Origin: a virus
Reading direction: 5' to 3' (one strand)
Virus record (IMG/VR): IMGVR_UViG_3300030012_005163
Coordinates: 62,001-126,000 of that record
DNA length: 64,000 bases
Part shown: positions 6,589-15,358 of the stretch, one piece after another
Numbering within the stretch: the first letter of the stretch is position 1
How the letters are laid out: the number at the start of each line of letters is the position of its first letter
The notes under the pieces: model-generated
The model's database searches: none
What the model was told of the DNA's origin: nothing
Seen by the model: only the letters and a program-made list of their open reading frames with translations
Made by a program: the position numbers and the translations under genes

Positions 6589-9411
6589 ATGGCTTCAACA
6601 AATAGAATTTTCGTTAGTCCAGGTGTTTTTACATCAGAAAAGGATTTAACATTCGTAACAAGACAAGTGGGGGTAACTACTTTAGGGTTACTAGGGGAAA
6701 CTCCTAAAGGACCAGCATTTGAACCAGTATTCATCTCAAATTATGATGAATTTACTTCTTATTTTGGTGGTTTAGATCCTGCTAAATATAAGGGCAACGG
6801 ATACCCAAAATTTGAACTTAATTATATTGCGAGATCATTTTTAACTCAGACTAACCAACTTTATGTAAGTAGAGTATTAGGTTTATCTGGTTATAAAGCA
6901 GGAAATGCGTGGTGTATCACTTTAGACGCAGCTGCAGACCCTTCAACGGCAGCATCGGCAAGTACATCTACTTTTACTATGACATACAGTGCTAGTACAG
7001 GAGGTTCACCACTAACATTAGACTTTGATAGTGCAATTCTACAAGAATTATATGATGAAGGTGAAATTAGTAGTAGTTTTAGTGATTTAGGTTTAAAAGG
7101 AACTGGTGATACTATATCTATTTCTACACCGGCATATATAAAAGTAGGTACAACATTTTCAGGTGCTACTTTTGACTTAACTATAAACTCCACAGGATCT
7201 GGTAGTACTACTTCATTTGTAACTGGTAGTACAACAGGTACAGTAGTTACTTATACGGCATCTTCATATGGTATTGATGGTAGTGTAGTGGCAACTTTAA
7301 GATCTAGAGGTAATTATGGTGGAGACCAAATATTAGATTACACAGTATCAGGTATAACAGATGCTAGTATGACAAATACCTCCGCTATTGTAACTAATCC
7401 ATTTGGTAACTTTACTATAAGTGGTACGACAAGTAGTGGTAATGATTTTGATTATAATGTTTCATTAGATAGAACTAAAAAGAATTATTTACCTAACGTA
7501 TTTGGTGTTTATGCACAAGATAAAGAGACTGAACTTTTCGTAGAGGAATTATTCATTAATAGTTTAGATGATTTAAACACCGCAGGAAAAGTTAGAGGTT
7601 TAGATATTACGTTCCTTAGAATTAGTGGAGATTCAACTAATAACCTAAGTAACTATGAAGAAAAATATCAATCAGCCGCTTCACCATATGTTTTATCAGA
7701 ATTAAGAGGTAATAAATTACAAAGATTATTTAGGTTTATTACAATTTCTGACGGTGATGCAGCAAACAGAGATATTAAATTCTCAATTATTAATATTAAA
7801 CCAGATGATAAGACATTTGATTTAATAGTTAGAAGGTATAATGATACAGACGCTAATTTAAGTGTTATTGAGAAATTTTCTAAATTATCATTAGATCCGA
7901 GAGATAATGGATTTATTGGTAGAAAGATAGGTACTTCAGATGGAGAGTTTCCATTAAGAAGTAATTACATAATGGTAGAGATGGCAACAGATTACCCAAC
8001 TAACGGTATTCCAGCAGGTTTTGAAGGTGTACAAGTTAGAGATTACATAGGTGATAGAACGGCATTACCACCACAAATAGAATATGGAACAGAGTATCCA
8101 TCACTAAATAATTCACAATTAAGAAGATATTATTTAGGTCTTAACACAACTATTGGTGTGGATCAAGATTTCTTCGATTATAAAGGTTTAGATGCAGTTA
8201 CTAACTTAGCATATACAGGTAAATCAGATGGTTTCCATTTAGACGTAAATGCAGAAGGTGCTGAAATATCAGCGGGTGACGATAGTTACTTCCCATCATT
8301 ACAAGTGGGGATTTCAGCGTTTACTACTGAAGCTTCACTAGTAGGTGGACCATATGAAAAAGTAAGTGCTAGAAAATTCACATTTGCACCTTATGGTGGT
8401 TATGATGGATGGGATGTTTATCGTTTAGATAGAACAAATACTGACGCATACACTAAAACTGGAAGTAAAGGTAGTGAAGGATTAACTAATGGTACGTTTA
8501 CTACTTATACAACATCAGAAGGTGATGACGGTATTACTTCTGACTACTACGCATACTTAGAAGGTATTTACACTTATAATAATCCTGAAGCAGTTAACAT
8601 CAACGTATTTGCAACTCCAGGTTTAGACTTAAGAGATCAACCTTCATTAATTGATGCGGCAGTAGATATGGTTGAAAATGATAGAGCAGATTCATTATAT
8701 GTAATTACTACTCCTGATACGGATAGTTCTGGTGAAACTGTTTTAACTACGGATGAAGCGGTTGATATATTAGACGATTCCGGAATTGATAGTAACTATT
8801 CTGCAACTTACTTCCCTTGGTTACAAATGAATGATACAGAAAACAATCAGTACATTTGGTTACCACCAACTTTAGAAGTTGTTAGAAACATTGCTTTAAC
8901 GGATAACGTAGCATTCCCTTGGTTCGCAGCAGCTGGTTTAAACAGAGGTACAACAAACGCAATTAAAGCTAGAACAAAATTAACCTTAGATCAAAGAGAT
9001 GATTTATATGAAGGAAGAATTAATCCAATGGCAACATTCTCAGATGTAGGTGTTTGTATTTGGGGTAATAAAACCTTACAATCTAAAGATACGGCACTTA
9101 ACAGAATTAATGTTAGAAGATTGTTATTACAAGCTAGAAAACTTATTTCGGCAGTATCTATTAGATTATTATTCGAACAGAATGATGATGTTGTAAGAAA
9201 TCAATTCCTTTCATTAGTTAATCCAATATTGGATAATATTAGAAAAGAAAGAGGTTTAACTGACTTTAGAGTTGTATTAGATGATACACCAGAATCTATC
9301 GACAGAAATGAATTAAATGGTAGAATATTCATTAAACCGACAAGATCTTTAGAGTACATTAGTATTGAATTTAATATTACTAATACTGGAGCATCTTTTG
9401 ATGATATCTAA
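6589..9411 (+). CDS. Tail sheath protein, T4 gp18-like
   Basis: 940 residues. The N-terminus (VSPGVFTSEKDLTF, then TTLGLLGETPKGPAFEPVFI and a DEFTSYFGG segment) is the standard start of contractile sheath proteins. The C-terminal third contains RINPMATFSDVGVCIWGNKT and a final NGRIFIKPTRSLEYISIEF strand, also standard. Sheath subunits stack as hexameric rings around the tube and contract to drive injection. T4 gp18 is 659 residues; much of the excess is a Ser/Thr/Gly-rich beta region at about residues 115-290, probably surface domains. It has its own start motif and a strong terminator 20 nt after the stop, so it can be expressed as a single-gene unit at high level. Confidence 0.93.
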   Translation: MASTNRIFVSPGVFTSEKDLTFVTRQVGVTTLGLLGETPKGPAFEPVFISNYDEFTSYFGGLDPAKYKGNGYPKFELNYIARSFLTQTNQLYVSRVLGLSGYKAGNAWCITLDAAADPSTAASASTSTFTMTYSASTGGSPLTLDFDSAILQELYDEGEISSSFSDLGLKGTGDTISISTPAYIKVGTTFSGATFDLTINSTGSGSTTSFVTGSTTGTVVTYTASSYGIDGSVVATLRSRGNYGGDQILDYTVSGITDASMTNTSAIVTNPFGNFTISGTTSSGNDFDYNVSLDRTKKNYLPNVFGVYAQDKETELFVEELFINSLDDLNTAGKVRGLDITFLRISGDSTNNLSNYEEKYQSAASPYVLSELRGNKLQRLFRFITISDGDAANRDIKFSIINIKPDDKTFDLIVRRYNDTDANLSVIEKFSKLSLDPRDNGFIGRKIGTSDGEFPLRSNYIMVEMATDYPTNGIPAGFEGVQVRDYIGDRTALPPQIEYGTEYPSLNNSQLRRYYLGLNTTIGVDQDFFDYKGLDAVTNLAYTGKSDGFHLDVNAEGAEISAGDDSYFPSLQVGISAFTTEASLVGGPYEKVSARKFTFAPYGGYDGWDVYRLDRTNTDAYTKTGSKGSEGLTNGTFTTYTTSEGDDGITSDYYAYLEGIYTYNNPEAVNINVFATPGLDLRDQPSLIDAAVDMVENDRADSLYVITTPDTDSSGETVLTTDEAVDILDDSGIDSNYSATYFPWLQMNDTENNQYIWLPPTLEVVRNIALTDNVAFPWFAAAGLNRGTTNAIKARTKLTLDQRDDLYEGRINPMATFSDVGVCIWGNKTLQSKDTALNRINVRRLLLQARKLISAVSIRLLFEQNDDVVRNQFLSLVNPILDNIRKERGLTDFRVVLDDTPESIDRNELNGRIFIKPTRSLEYISIEFNITNTGASFDDI

Positions 9412-9431
9412 AATAAATAAAATATAATTAT

Positions 9432-9459
9432 AAGGTGGGATTATTCCCACCTTTTTTTT
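9432..9459 (+). terminator. Intrinsic terminator after sheath gene
   Basis: A 9-bp perfect stem, AAGGTGGGA (9432-9440) with TCCCACCTT (9445-9453), a TTAT loop and an 8-T run. The next gene's ATG follows only 4 nt later. Confidence 0.9.
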
Positions 9460-9463
9460 GTCT

Positions 9464-10282
9464 ATGAAAATAAAATTAAGTCAATATCAAAAAAGTCTAC
9501 TTTTGGAATTTAAAAAAAGAGCATATTCATTTGATTGGGACGATAATATTTTATTTATGCCCACTAAAATTTATTTAGAGAAAAAGGTAGGTGATGGATG
9601 GATACCTGTTTTAGTAGGTACTGAAGAATTTAGAGAAATTAGGAATAGAGTTGGTAAAGATTATAGATACGAAAAAGATGACTTATATTATGCGTTTAAA
9701 GATTTCAGAGATTATGACGCATTTATAAGAGACACAAAAGAAGCATTAAGAAAAAAATCTTTCGGACCAAGTTTTAATAAATTTATTGAAGCGTTATTAT
9801 ATGGTAATGACTTTTCTATTATAACTGCTAGGGGAAATCCACCTAAAGCAATTAAAGATGGGATAAAAGTAATAATTGACACTATTTTTACTGAAGAACA
9901 AAAAGAAAAGATGTTATCTAACTTACATGGTACAACTATAGAACAATATCTAAACCTACAGGACTACTATCCTGTGACTTCTGACGAATTTGTAGAAGAA
10001 TTTGATACTGATGTAAGTGTAACTAAACCAGAAGTCGGTAAAATGATTGCATTAAAGACTTTTGTAAACAGAGTAGTTAACGCAGTTAAAGAAATGAAAG
10101 ATAATCCAGAATATAATGGTATGAGTATAGGTTTTAGTGATGATGATTTAGGTAATATAGAAAGTGCGGAGAAGTATATTGAAGAGGAATTAAAAAGATT
10201 ATATCCTGATGTTAGGTTTTTAGTGTATGATACATCTGAACCCGATAACCCTAAAAAGAAAAGAATAATAATTAAAAAATAA
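9464..10282 (+). CDS. HAD-fold phosphatase-like protein with leader-type N-terminus
   Basis: 272 residues from ATG 9464; an in-frame TTG at 9458 is less likely because it sits in the terminator T-run. After a short leader (MKIKLSQYQKSLLLEFKKRA) comes HAD motif I as FDWDDNIL, with D24 and D26 as nucleophile and acid/base. Motif II is IITARGNPP (T121), and the metal-binding motif is GFSDDDLGN (D226-D228). HAD enzymes hydrolyse phosphates via an aspartyl-phosphate. The substrate is unknown: a nucleotide, a nucleic-acid end or a phosphoprotein are all possible. The gene lies between sheath and tube genes, and the leader ends in L-L-E, a prohead-protease-like site, which suggests a protein packaged in the virion. 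No promoter fits between the terminator and the ATG, so expression should depend on read-through. Confidence 0.68.
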   Translation: MKIKLSQYQKSLLLEFKKRAYSFDWDDNILFMPTKIYLEKKVGDGWIPVLVGTEEFREIRNRVGKDYRYEKDDLYYAFKDFRDYDAFIRDTKEALRKKSFGPSFNKFIEALLYGNDFSIITARGNPPKAIKDGIKVIIDTIFTEEQKEKMLSNLHGTTIEQYLNLQDYYPVTSDEFVEEFDTDVSVTKPEVGKMIALKTFVNRVVNAVKEMKDNPEYNGMSIGFSDDDLGNIESAEKYIEEELKRLYPDVRFLVYDTSEPDNPKKKRIIIKK

Positions 10283-10301
10283 GATTTTATTTAAATATAT
10301 A

Positions 10302-10310
10302 ATATTTATT
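10302..10310 (+). promoter_or_regulatory. ATATTTATT motif before 147-residue leader protein
   Basis: Recurrent 9-mer, 13 nt before the ATG at 10324. Confidence 0.42.
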
Positions 10311-10323
10311 AAAAAAGACTGAA

Positions 10324-10767
10324 ATGGAAAAGAATATAAATAACGAAATTAAAAGAATGAAATCATTGTTTAATGAGGAAAGACTTTACGGTAATATAGA
10401 AAATGATAAAGAAAATTTAAATGAAGGTTTAAAGTCTACATTAAAAGGTATTGGTGGAATGTTTAGAGGTACTGGGTATAGTTATACTAAATATGCTTAT
10501 GAATTATCTGGGGCATTGAAAGAACTTAATGAAGAATTAGAAGAAACAATTAAAGAAGTTAATAAGATAATTGATAAATCTAATAAATCTAAAATGAGTA
10601 ATGTAGCATTTGATAGATTAACTGTTCATGTGGCAGATGCAATAGATACCTATAAAATGGCTATAGATACTAATGATATTATTATTAAAGACTTAGATTT
10701 CTCTGTTAGTTCTAATAGGGGGGATGAAAGAGTAGATGATACTCCACAATCACAATTACAAAGATAA
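10324..10767 (+). CDS. Small leader-bearing protein, candidate internal head protein
   Basis: 147 residues. The first 24 share 17 identical positions with the N-terminus of the 285-residue protein encoded at 14498: both have MEKNI, EIKR, LF and EERLYGN in the same register. A T4-type cleavage site L-N-E/G (ENLNEG) follows at about residue 37. The body is a Gly-rich segment (LKGIGGMFRGTGYS) then a long helix ALKELNEELEETIKEVNKII and an acidic tail. In T4, internal proteins carry a short N-terminal capsid-targeting sequence removed by the gp21 protease after L/I-x-E; this gene fits that model. No enzymatic motif is seen. It has its own start motif and sits between the HAD and tube genes. Confidence 0.6.
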   Translation: MEKNINNEIKRMKSLFNEERLYGNIENDKENLNEGLKSTLKGIGGMFRGTGYSYTKYAYELSGALKELNEELEETIKEVNKIIDKSNKSKMSNVAFDRLTVHVADAIDTYKMAIDTNDIIIKDLDFSVSSNRGDERVDDTPQSQLQR

Positions 10768-10805
10768 TAAAAAACATTAAAGATTTATATTTTTTTAAAA
10801 TTCAG

Positions 10806-10814
10806 ATATTTATT
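10806..10814 (+). promoter_or_regulatory. ATATTTATT motif before tail tube gene
   Basis: Recurrent 9-mer, 38 nt before the ATG at 10853, followed by an A-rich leader. Confidence 0.42.
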
Positions 10815-10852
10815 AATAAAGAATAAAAAAACAACAGTAAAAAAAAGAAATT

Positions 10853-11341
10853 ATGGCAGATTTATTAATGAGAATGCCGGTTCCTTATGAACCATTAAGA
10901 AAGAATAGATGGATTCTTAGATTTCCAGATGATTTAGGAATTCAAGAATGGTGGATTTCTACTGCAAGTAGACCTAAATACACTAGTGATGAAGTATCAA
11001 TACCTTTTCTAAACACTGAAACTTATGTTATTGGTAGATTTAGATGGGAAACTATTTCTGTAACATTTAGAGACCCTATTGGACCATCTGCGACACAAGC
11101 ATTGATGGAGTGGGTAAGATTACATTCTGAGTCTGTAACTGGTAGACAAGGATATGCGGCAGGATACAAAAAGAATGTAGAGTTAGAAATGTTAGATCCT
11201 ACAGGTGTTGTAGTACAAAAATGGATTTTAGAGGGAACTCAATTAAATGATGCTGACTTTGGTGGTTTAGATTATAGTTCTTCCGACTTAGCAGACATTA
11301 CATGTACATTAAGATTTGATAGAGCGATTAACGTATTCTAA
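10853..11341 (+). CDS. Tail tube protein, T4 gp19-like
   Basis: 162 residues, the same size as T4 gp19 (163). Typical features are the opening PYEPLRKNRWILRFPDD, the RPKYTSDEVSIPFLNT segment, the WETISVTFRDP strand and the closing strand LADITCTLRFDRA. Hexameric rings of this protein form the inner tube through which DNA passes. The gene is monocistronic: it has its own ATATTTATT start motif upstream and an intrinsic terminator 24 nt after the stop, consistent with the need for many copies. Confidence 0.93.
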   Translation: MADLLMRMPVPYEPLRKNRWILRFPDDLGIQEWWISTASRPKYTSDEVSIPFLNTETYVIGRFRWETISVTFRDPIGPSATQALMEWVRLHSESVTGRQGYAAGYKKNVELEMLDPTGVVVQKWILEGTQLNDADFGGLDYSSSDLADITCTLRFDRAINVF

Positions 11342-11364
11342 ATCAAACTAACATATATAATATT

Positions 11365-11388
11365 AAAAGTCGCTTTATGCGACTTTTT
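11365..11388 (+). terminator. Intrinsic terminator after tail tube gene
   Basis: 9-bp stem AAAAGTCGC (11365-11373) with GCGACTTTT (11379-11387), loop TTTAT, short T-run. Confidence 0.88.
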
Positions 11389-11400
11389 CTATGCTTTTAA

Positions 11401-11409
11401 ATATTTATT
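11401..11409 (+). promoter_or_regulatory. ATATTTATT motif before 1011-residue protein
   Basis: Recurrent 9-mer, 15 nt before the ATG at 11425 and just after the tube terminator, so it probably restarts transcription. Confidence 0.45.
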
Positions 11410-11424
11410 TATAAACCTATTAGG

Positions 11425-14400
11425 ATGAAAATTATAATTTCCGAAACACAGTATAAAAAAGTTTTTGATAATGATTTTTTAATTGTTAGTGAACAAGTAG
11501 ACGGAATATCTGGTGTCGCAATTTCTGCTGCACCAAAATTAAATATGGGTTACCAACCTGTAAAACCTAATCAATTTAAATTAAATTCAGTACCACCCAA
11601 TTTAAGTCTTAATTTAACTGAAAAATTATTAAAATTTGGGCCTAAAGGAGAAGAGATACCTGAAATACCATTACCAGAACCAGCAAAATGTGCGCCAATG
11701 GGTATGGAATTTTACCCTACACCTGAAGGTTGGGACTGGTGTAACTCTTATCAAAAAAGTGACTCTTATATGGGTAATACTGTTACCACCTATTATTCTA
11801 ATAATAAAAAAATAGTTGTAAATGACTCAATTCCAGTTTTTGATTTTAAAAAAATATATTCTGATTATACAGTTAGGGACTCATCTACATATGGTTGGTT
11901 AAATGATGCGATTAGATCATGGAATGATGTTAATGGTAAATGGGGTGGGATGCAAAGAGATGCTAATTGGATTAAAAATATTTATAATTTAAGTGTAGAA
12001 AATATACAAAAATTAGGTGGTGATAAATTATTAGAATTATTTAGTGGGTGTAATGATAGGGAAGATGGTGTCTGTAATACAGATTTATTATATCCGGGAG
12101 TTTTAATAGAAGAATATATTGAAAGGAATATTGATACACAAAAAGACTTTTTTGTACAACTACAGAGAGAAATATTTAAAAAAGAACAGGCAAAGAAAGT
12201 TGAGGAATATAATAAAATATTAGAAAAATTTATAGAAGAAGAGAAGGAGTGGGATAAAATGTATGGTAAGGCATATGCAGATTTAGTAAATGCACAAAAA
12301 GAATTTAACACCAAATATCAAAATCCAAATGATATTCATAGAAGAAATTTTGCAGACAATACTAGAGTAGATAATAGTTACCTTAATTTTGACCCTATAA
12401 TTAAAACTACTGACACAAAAAAAGAGGAGAAAAAATACATTGAAGGTGTTGGAGATGCATTAGGTTTAGATCTTTCGGATTTACCTTTAAAAATTACTAG
12501 TAATGATTTAAAGAAAAAATTCGTTGACTATCTGCGAAAATATTATCCTGAATTTCCTAACTTAATTAAGGGTAAACCTAATGATATATCTGATATAAAA
12601 TGGTTAGAAACTAATAACACATTACAAAGATTATGGGGAAAATTTAGAGTTTATTACGCATATTTTAAGTTAGAAAAAGTTCCACCACCACCTGTAGCAC
12701 CAGATCCTGTTTCCGCCAGATCATTTTCTTCTAGAGAAGGTGATGAACTTTCTCAAAAAGAACAACAATTAGAAACATTAAAATCAATAATTACTTCTAT
12801 TACAAAATATAATCAAAAATTTATTGATCAATATAAATATTCTAAGTATTATAATTCTAACGATAAAGGTGGGTGTAAAAGAACAAGGGGTTATAAACTA
12901 GTTCGATATAACGAACCTTGTAAATCTGCGTTCCATCGAGTTTGGGAAGGTACTGGTAGTGATAGATATAGTTTTTGCCAAGAGAATGTTGAGTTAAGTA
13001 ATTGGAAAAGTTATTGTAGTAATGATAGAAATGGTGGTGTTTGGTGGTATAAAAGTAGTAAATCAACTGGTGGTTGTGGATGTGTAACTAATAGTATGAA
13101 TCAATTTTTGGATCAATATGGACAAACTTATACAGAAATTGATTATTTAACTAAAAATATTAAAACAGATGTAAGGACTATTGGTGAAAAATGGGATGAT
13201 TGTATAGGAGATTGGCATTGTGTTGCAGATATTGCATCAATCGCTGCATTAGTTGTTTTTGCACCATTAAATACAGTTGTTCCAGGTATTAGTTATGCAA
13301 TTTCTGCAGGTATTGATGCCATTAGTGCTGGTGGATACATTGTGGAAGGAGATCCTGGTTGGCAGATAAATGCAGGTTTAACACTTTTAGGTGGATTATT
13401 TAGTGGAGCAGATGCATTTAAATTGGCAAAAGCAGGTTCAAAAGCAGGTAAATTAACTAAGTGGAGTAAAGCTTTAACCGACACAGTTGAGGATATGGGT
13501 AAATTAGAATCCAAATTAAAAAAGATGAGTAAAGTAGAAGCTGATAATTTTTGGGTATCACAGTTAAGAACTAATTTAGGTGACTTATCTGCTACAGAAT
13601 TAAAATATATTGATGATTTATTAAATTCTGTCAAAAACATAAAAGGAGACTTAAAAGATAAGTTTAGTAAAATTTTAGAAGCTTTAAAACCATTAAGTAA
13701 AGGACAAAAAGCAGAATTATCTTTTTTATTGAAAAACCCTAAGACAACTAAGAATTTTATTAAGTTAGTTGAAAAAAATGGTTGGGATTTGGCAAAAACA
13801 TTAGAAAAATATCAGTTTGTAAGATTAGGTAGAGAAGGATTAATACAAGCAAGTTTATTTGGATTACTTACTAATTTTAGTGAAGAAATTGGAGAAAAAA
13901 TACTTTCTAGTATAGATATGCTTAAAGAGTTAACAGGCATAAATCTTAGACCTATGTTGGGCGTACCAGACAAAGACCCAAAGGATGGAGATAGTGAAAA
14001 GGTTAAAAAGATATTAAAAGATTTTAAAGATTATAGATTTTTTGCGAAATCTATAGATATTACATTACGTTCTTCATCTTGGAGAGAAATGCAAGAAAAA
14101 TATGATTTAAAAGTCGAAAAAGATTTATATGATGAAATTTTTAATAGTGAAGATCCGATTGTGGATACAACGGCTTTAACCAATATTTTAGCGAAATTAG
14201 ATTTAATGTATGAAATTTCAAAAGAAATGGAAAAACAAAATAAGTCTAAAGAAGAAATTAAAAATAAATTACAACAATTATTAGATGAAGCACTTAAAAT
14301 TGCGGTAGAAACTACTGGATTTAGAGATAATCTCAATACATTAGAAGATATAAGAAAAAGAACAGGATATTCTGAAGAAGATATAGAAATTTTTAAACAA

Positions 14401-14460
14401 AATAATATGGACTTAGAGTTTAATGATACTCAAGAACAAATGATGAATATCTTGTATTAA
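11425..14460 (+). CDS. Large leader-bearing virion protein with pretoxin-like hydrophobic region
   Basis: 1011 residues, not recognised overall. The N-terminus MKIIISETQYKKVF ending FLIVSEQVDG resembles the other leaders. Residues about 265-300 are a charged coiled coil. Residues about 485-565 carry a cysteine cluster (GGCKRTRGY through STGGCGCVTN), suggesting disulfides or metal. Residues about 600-680 are hydrophobic and Ala/Gly-rich (DIASIAALVVFAPLNTVVPG, then ISYAISAGIDAISAGGYIV and NAGLTLLGGLFSGADAFKLA), like the pretoxin regions that precede C-terminal toxins in Rhs-type proteins. The last 330 residues are helical and basic/acidic. A DNA-ejection or internal head protein that inserts into the host membrane is a reasonable inference from the leader, its place next to the tube gene and the hydrophobic segment. 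No toxin active site is identified. Confidence 0.6.
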   Translation: MKIIISETQYKKVFDNDFLIVSEQVDGISGVAISAAPKLNMGYQPVKPNQFKLNSVPPNLSLNLTEKLLKFGPKGEEIPEIPLPEPAKCAPMGMEFYPTPEGWDWCNSYQKSDSYMGNTVTTYYSNNKKIVVNDSIPVFDFKKIYSDYTVRDSSTYGWLNDAIRSWNDVNGKWGGMQRDANWIKNIYNLSVENIQKLGGDKLLELFSGCNDREDGVCNTDLLYPGVLIEEYIERNIDTQKDFFVQLQREIFKKEQAKKVEEYNKILEKFIEEEKEWDKMYGKAYADLVNAQKEFNTKYQNPNDIHRRNFADNTRVDNSYLNFDPIIKTTDTKKEEKKYIEGVGDALGLDLSDLPLKITSNDLKKKFVDYLRKYYPEFPNLIKGKPNDISDIKWLETNNTLQRLWGKFRVYYAYFKLEKVPPPPVAPDPVSARSFSSREGDELSQKEQQLETLKSIITSITKYNQKFIDQYKYSKYYNSNDKGGCKRTRGYKLVRYNEPCKSAFHRVWEGTGSDRYSFCQENVELSNWKSYCSNDRNGGVWWYKSSKSTGGCGCVTNSMNQFLDQYGQTYTEIDYLTKNIKTDVRTIGEKWDDCIGDWHCVADIASIAALVVFAPLNTVVPGISYAISAGIDAISAGGYIVEGDPGWQINAGLTLLGGLFSGADAFKLAKAGSKAGKLTKWSKALTDTVEDMGKLESKLKKMSKVEADNFWVSQLRTNLGDLSATELKYIDDLLNSVKNIKGDLKDKFSKILEALKPLSKGQKAELSFLLKNPKTTKNFIKLVEKNGWDLAKTLEKYQFVRLGREGLIQASLFGLLTNFSEEIGEKILSSIDMLKELTGINLRPMLGVPDKDPKDGDSEKVKKILKDFKDYRFFAKSIDITLRSSSWREMQEKYDLKVEKDLYDEIFNSEDPIVDTTALTNILAKLDLMYEISKEMEKQNKSKEEIKNKLQQLLDEALKIAVETTGFRDNLNTLEDIRKRTGYSEEDIEIFKQNNMDLEFNDTQEQMMNILY

Positions 14461-14485
14461 TTTACTATTTTTTTAAAAAAACTTA

Positions 14486-14494
14486 ATATTTATA
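14486..14494 (+). promoter_or_regulatory. ATATTTATA motif before 285-residue leader protein
   Basis: Recurrent 9-mer, only 3 nt before the ATG at 14498. If this is a -10 element the transcript would be leaderless, so it may instead act at the RNA level. Confidence 0.4.
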
Positions 14495-14497
14495 ATT

Positions 14498-15355
14498 ATG
14501 GAGAAAAACATTAGTGAAGAAATTAAAAGAATTAAAACTTTATTTACCGAAGAAAGGTTATATGGTAACTTAGTAGAAGCAACTAATCCAGATACTAATA
14601 ATGATAATGTTATAGACGCAACTGAGTTTACTGCTTCTGGTAATGAAATAGATAGGGTTGAAGCAGAATTATTTTTAACTTCAAATAGTAAACCTAAAGA
14701 AAATTTAGTAGATTATTGTTTAAGATCAGGATCAACATTAACATTACCAAAAGAAGTAATTGAAAGTAAGGTTCCTGTGTCATCAAAATTTGTAACAAAA
14801 ATTAATTCGTCAGGTACAAACTGTTTTTGGGAAATGAGAAATCCATCATCTGCAATTATTACTGCACCACAAGTTTCGATGGTATATATTTTAGAAGGTT
14901 ATAAAATGGGATTTTTTGTTAGATTAAGTCCCGTTATTAATTTGAGTACGTTAGCAGATGCTGCTAAAACTTTGGAATATAGAGATCCTCTTCTTACATC
15001 ACTAATCACAACTAATGCGGTTAGAAATAAAGAAGAAAAAATTGAGTATCTTAAATTTGTTGGTAAGTTAAATCCATCTCAATTTTCATCAACACCTAGT
15101 TACTCAGACATTGAATACGTAGATTTAAAGTTTACTGGTTTTTATGATACTAAATTTAGGCAAGCAGAAAACAGATTAGAACAACCATTATTTAAATCAT
15201 TAGAGCATTTACCAAATGGTGGGTACAGACCATTAGATGGCGGCGGAACTAGAATTGACAATTACGCCCCAAAAGTTGATGGAATTATTGAAGAATTAGG
15301 TATTTCACCTGGTAGTGGTAAGATAGAGAGTATAATTGATAATTTACAAAGTTAA
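14498..15355 (+). CDS. Leader-bearing protein with EF-hand-like calcium loop
   Basis: 285 residues. The leader MEKNISEEIKRIKTLFTEER, then LYGNLVEA, is nearly the same as that of the 147-residue protein at 10324 and ends in L-V-E/A, a prohead-protease-type site at residues 25-28. Directly after it, residues 32-43 (DTNNDNVIDATE) match a dockerin/EF-hand calcium loop: ligands at D32, N34, D36, D40 and E43 with Ile at position 8. The rest is mixed alpha/beta without recognised motifs and ends in a helical tail. It is followed at 3 nt by the 831-residue leader protein, so the two are co-expressed. An internal head or ejected protein is the favoured inference. Confidence 0.6.
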   Translation: MEKNISEEIKRIKTLFTEERLYGNLVEATNPDTNNDNVIDATEFTASGNEIDRVEAELFLTSNSKPKENLVDYCLRSGSTLTLPKEVIESKVPVSSKFVTKINSSGTNCFWEMRNPSSAIITAPQVSMVYILEGYKMGFFVRLSPVINLSTLADAAKTLEYRDPLLTSLITTNAVRNKEEKIEYLKFVGKLNPSQFSSTPSYSDIEYVDLKFTGFYDTKFRQAENRLEQPLFKSLEHLPNGGYRPLDGGGTRIDNYAPKVDGIIEELGISPGSGKIESIIDNLQS

Positions 15356-15358
15356 GAT

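Noticed and set aside
9458-9463. TTG start two codons upstream for the HAD protein
   Set aside because: It overlaps the terminator T-run; the ATG at 9464 gives the leader shape seen in other genes.
10718-10724. Another G6A run, in the 147-residue leader protein
   Set aside because: No hairpin is seen around it and both other frames close within a few codons, so no product is gained.
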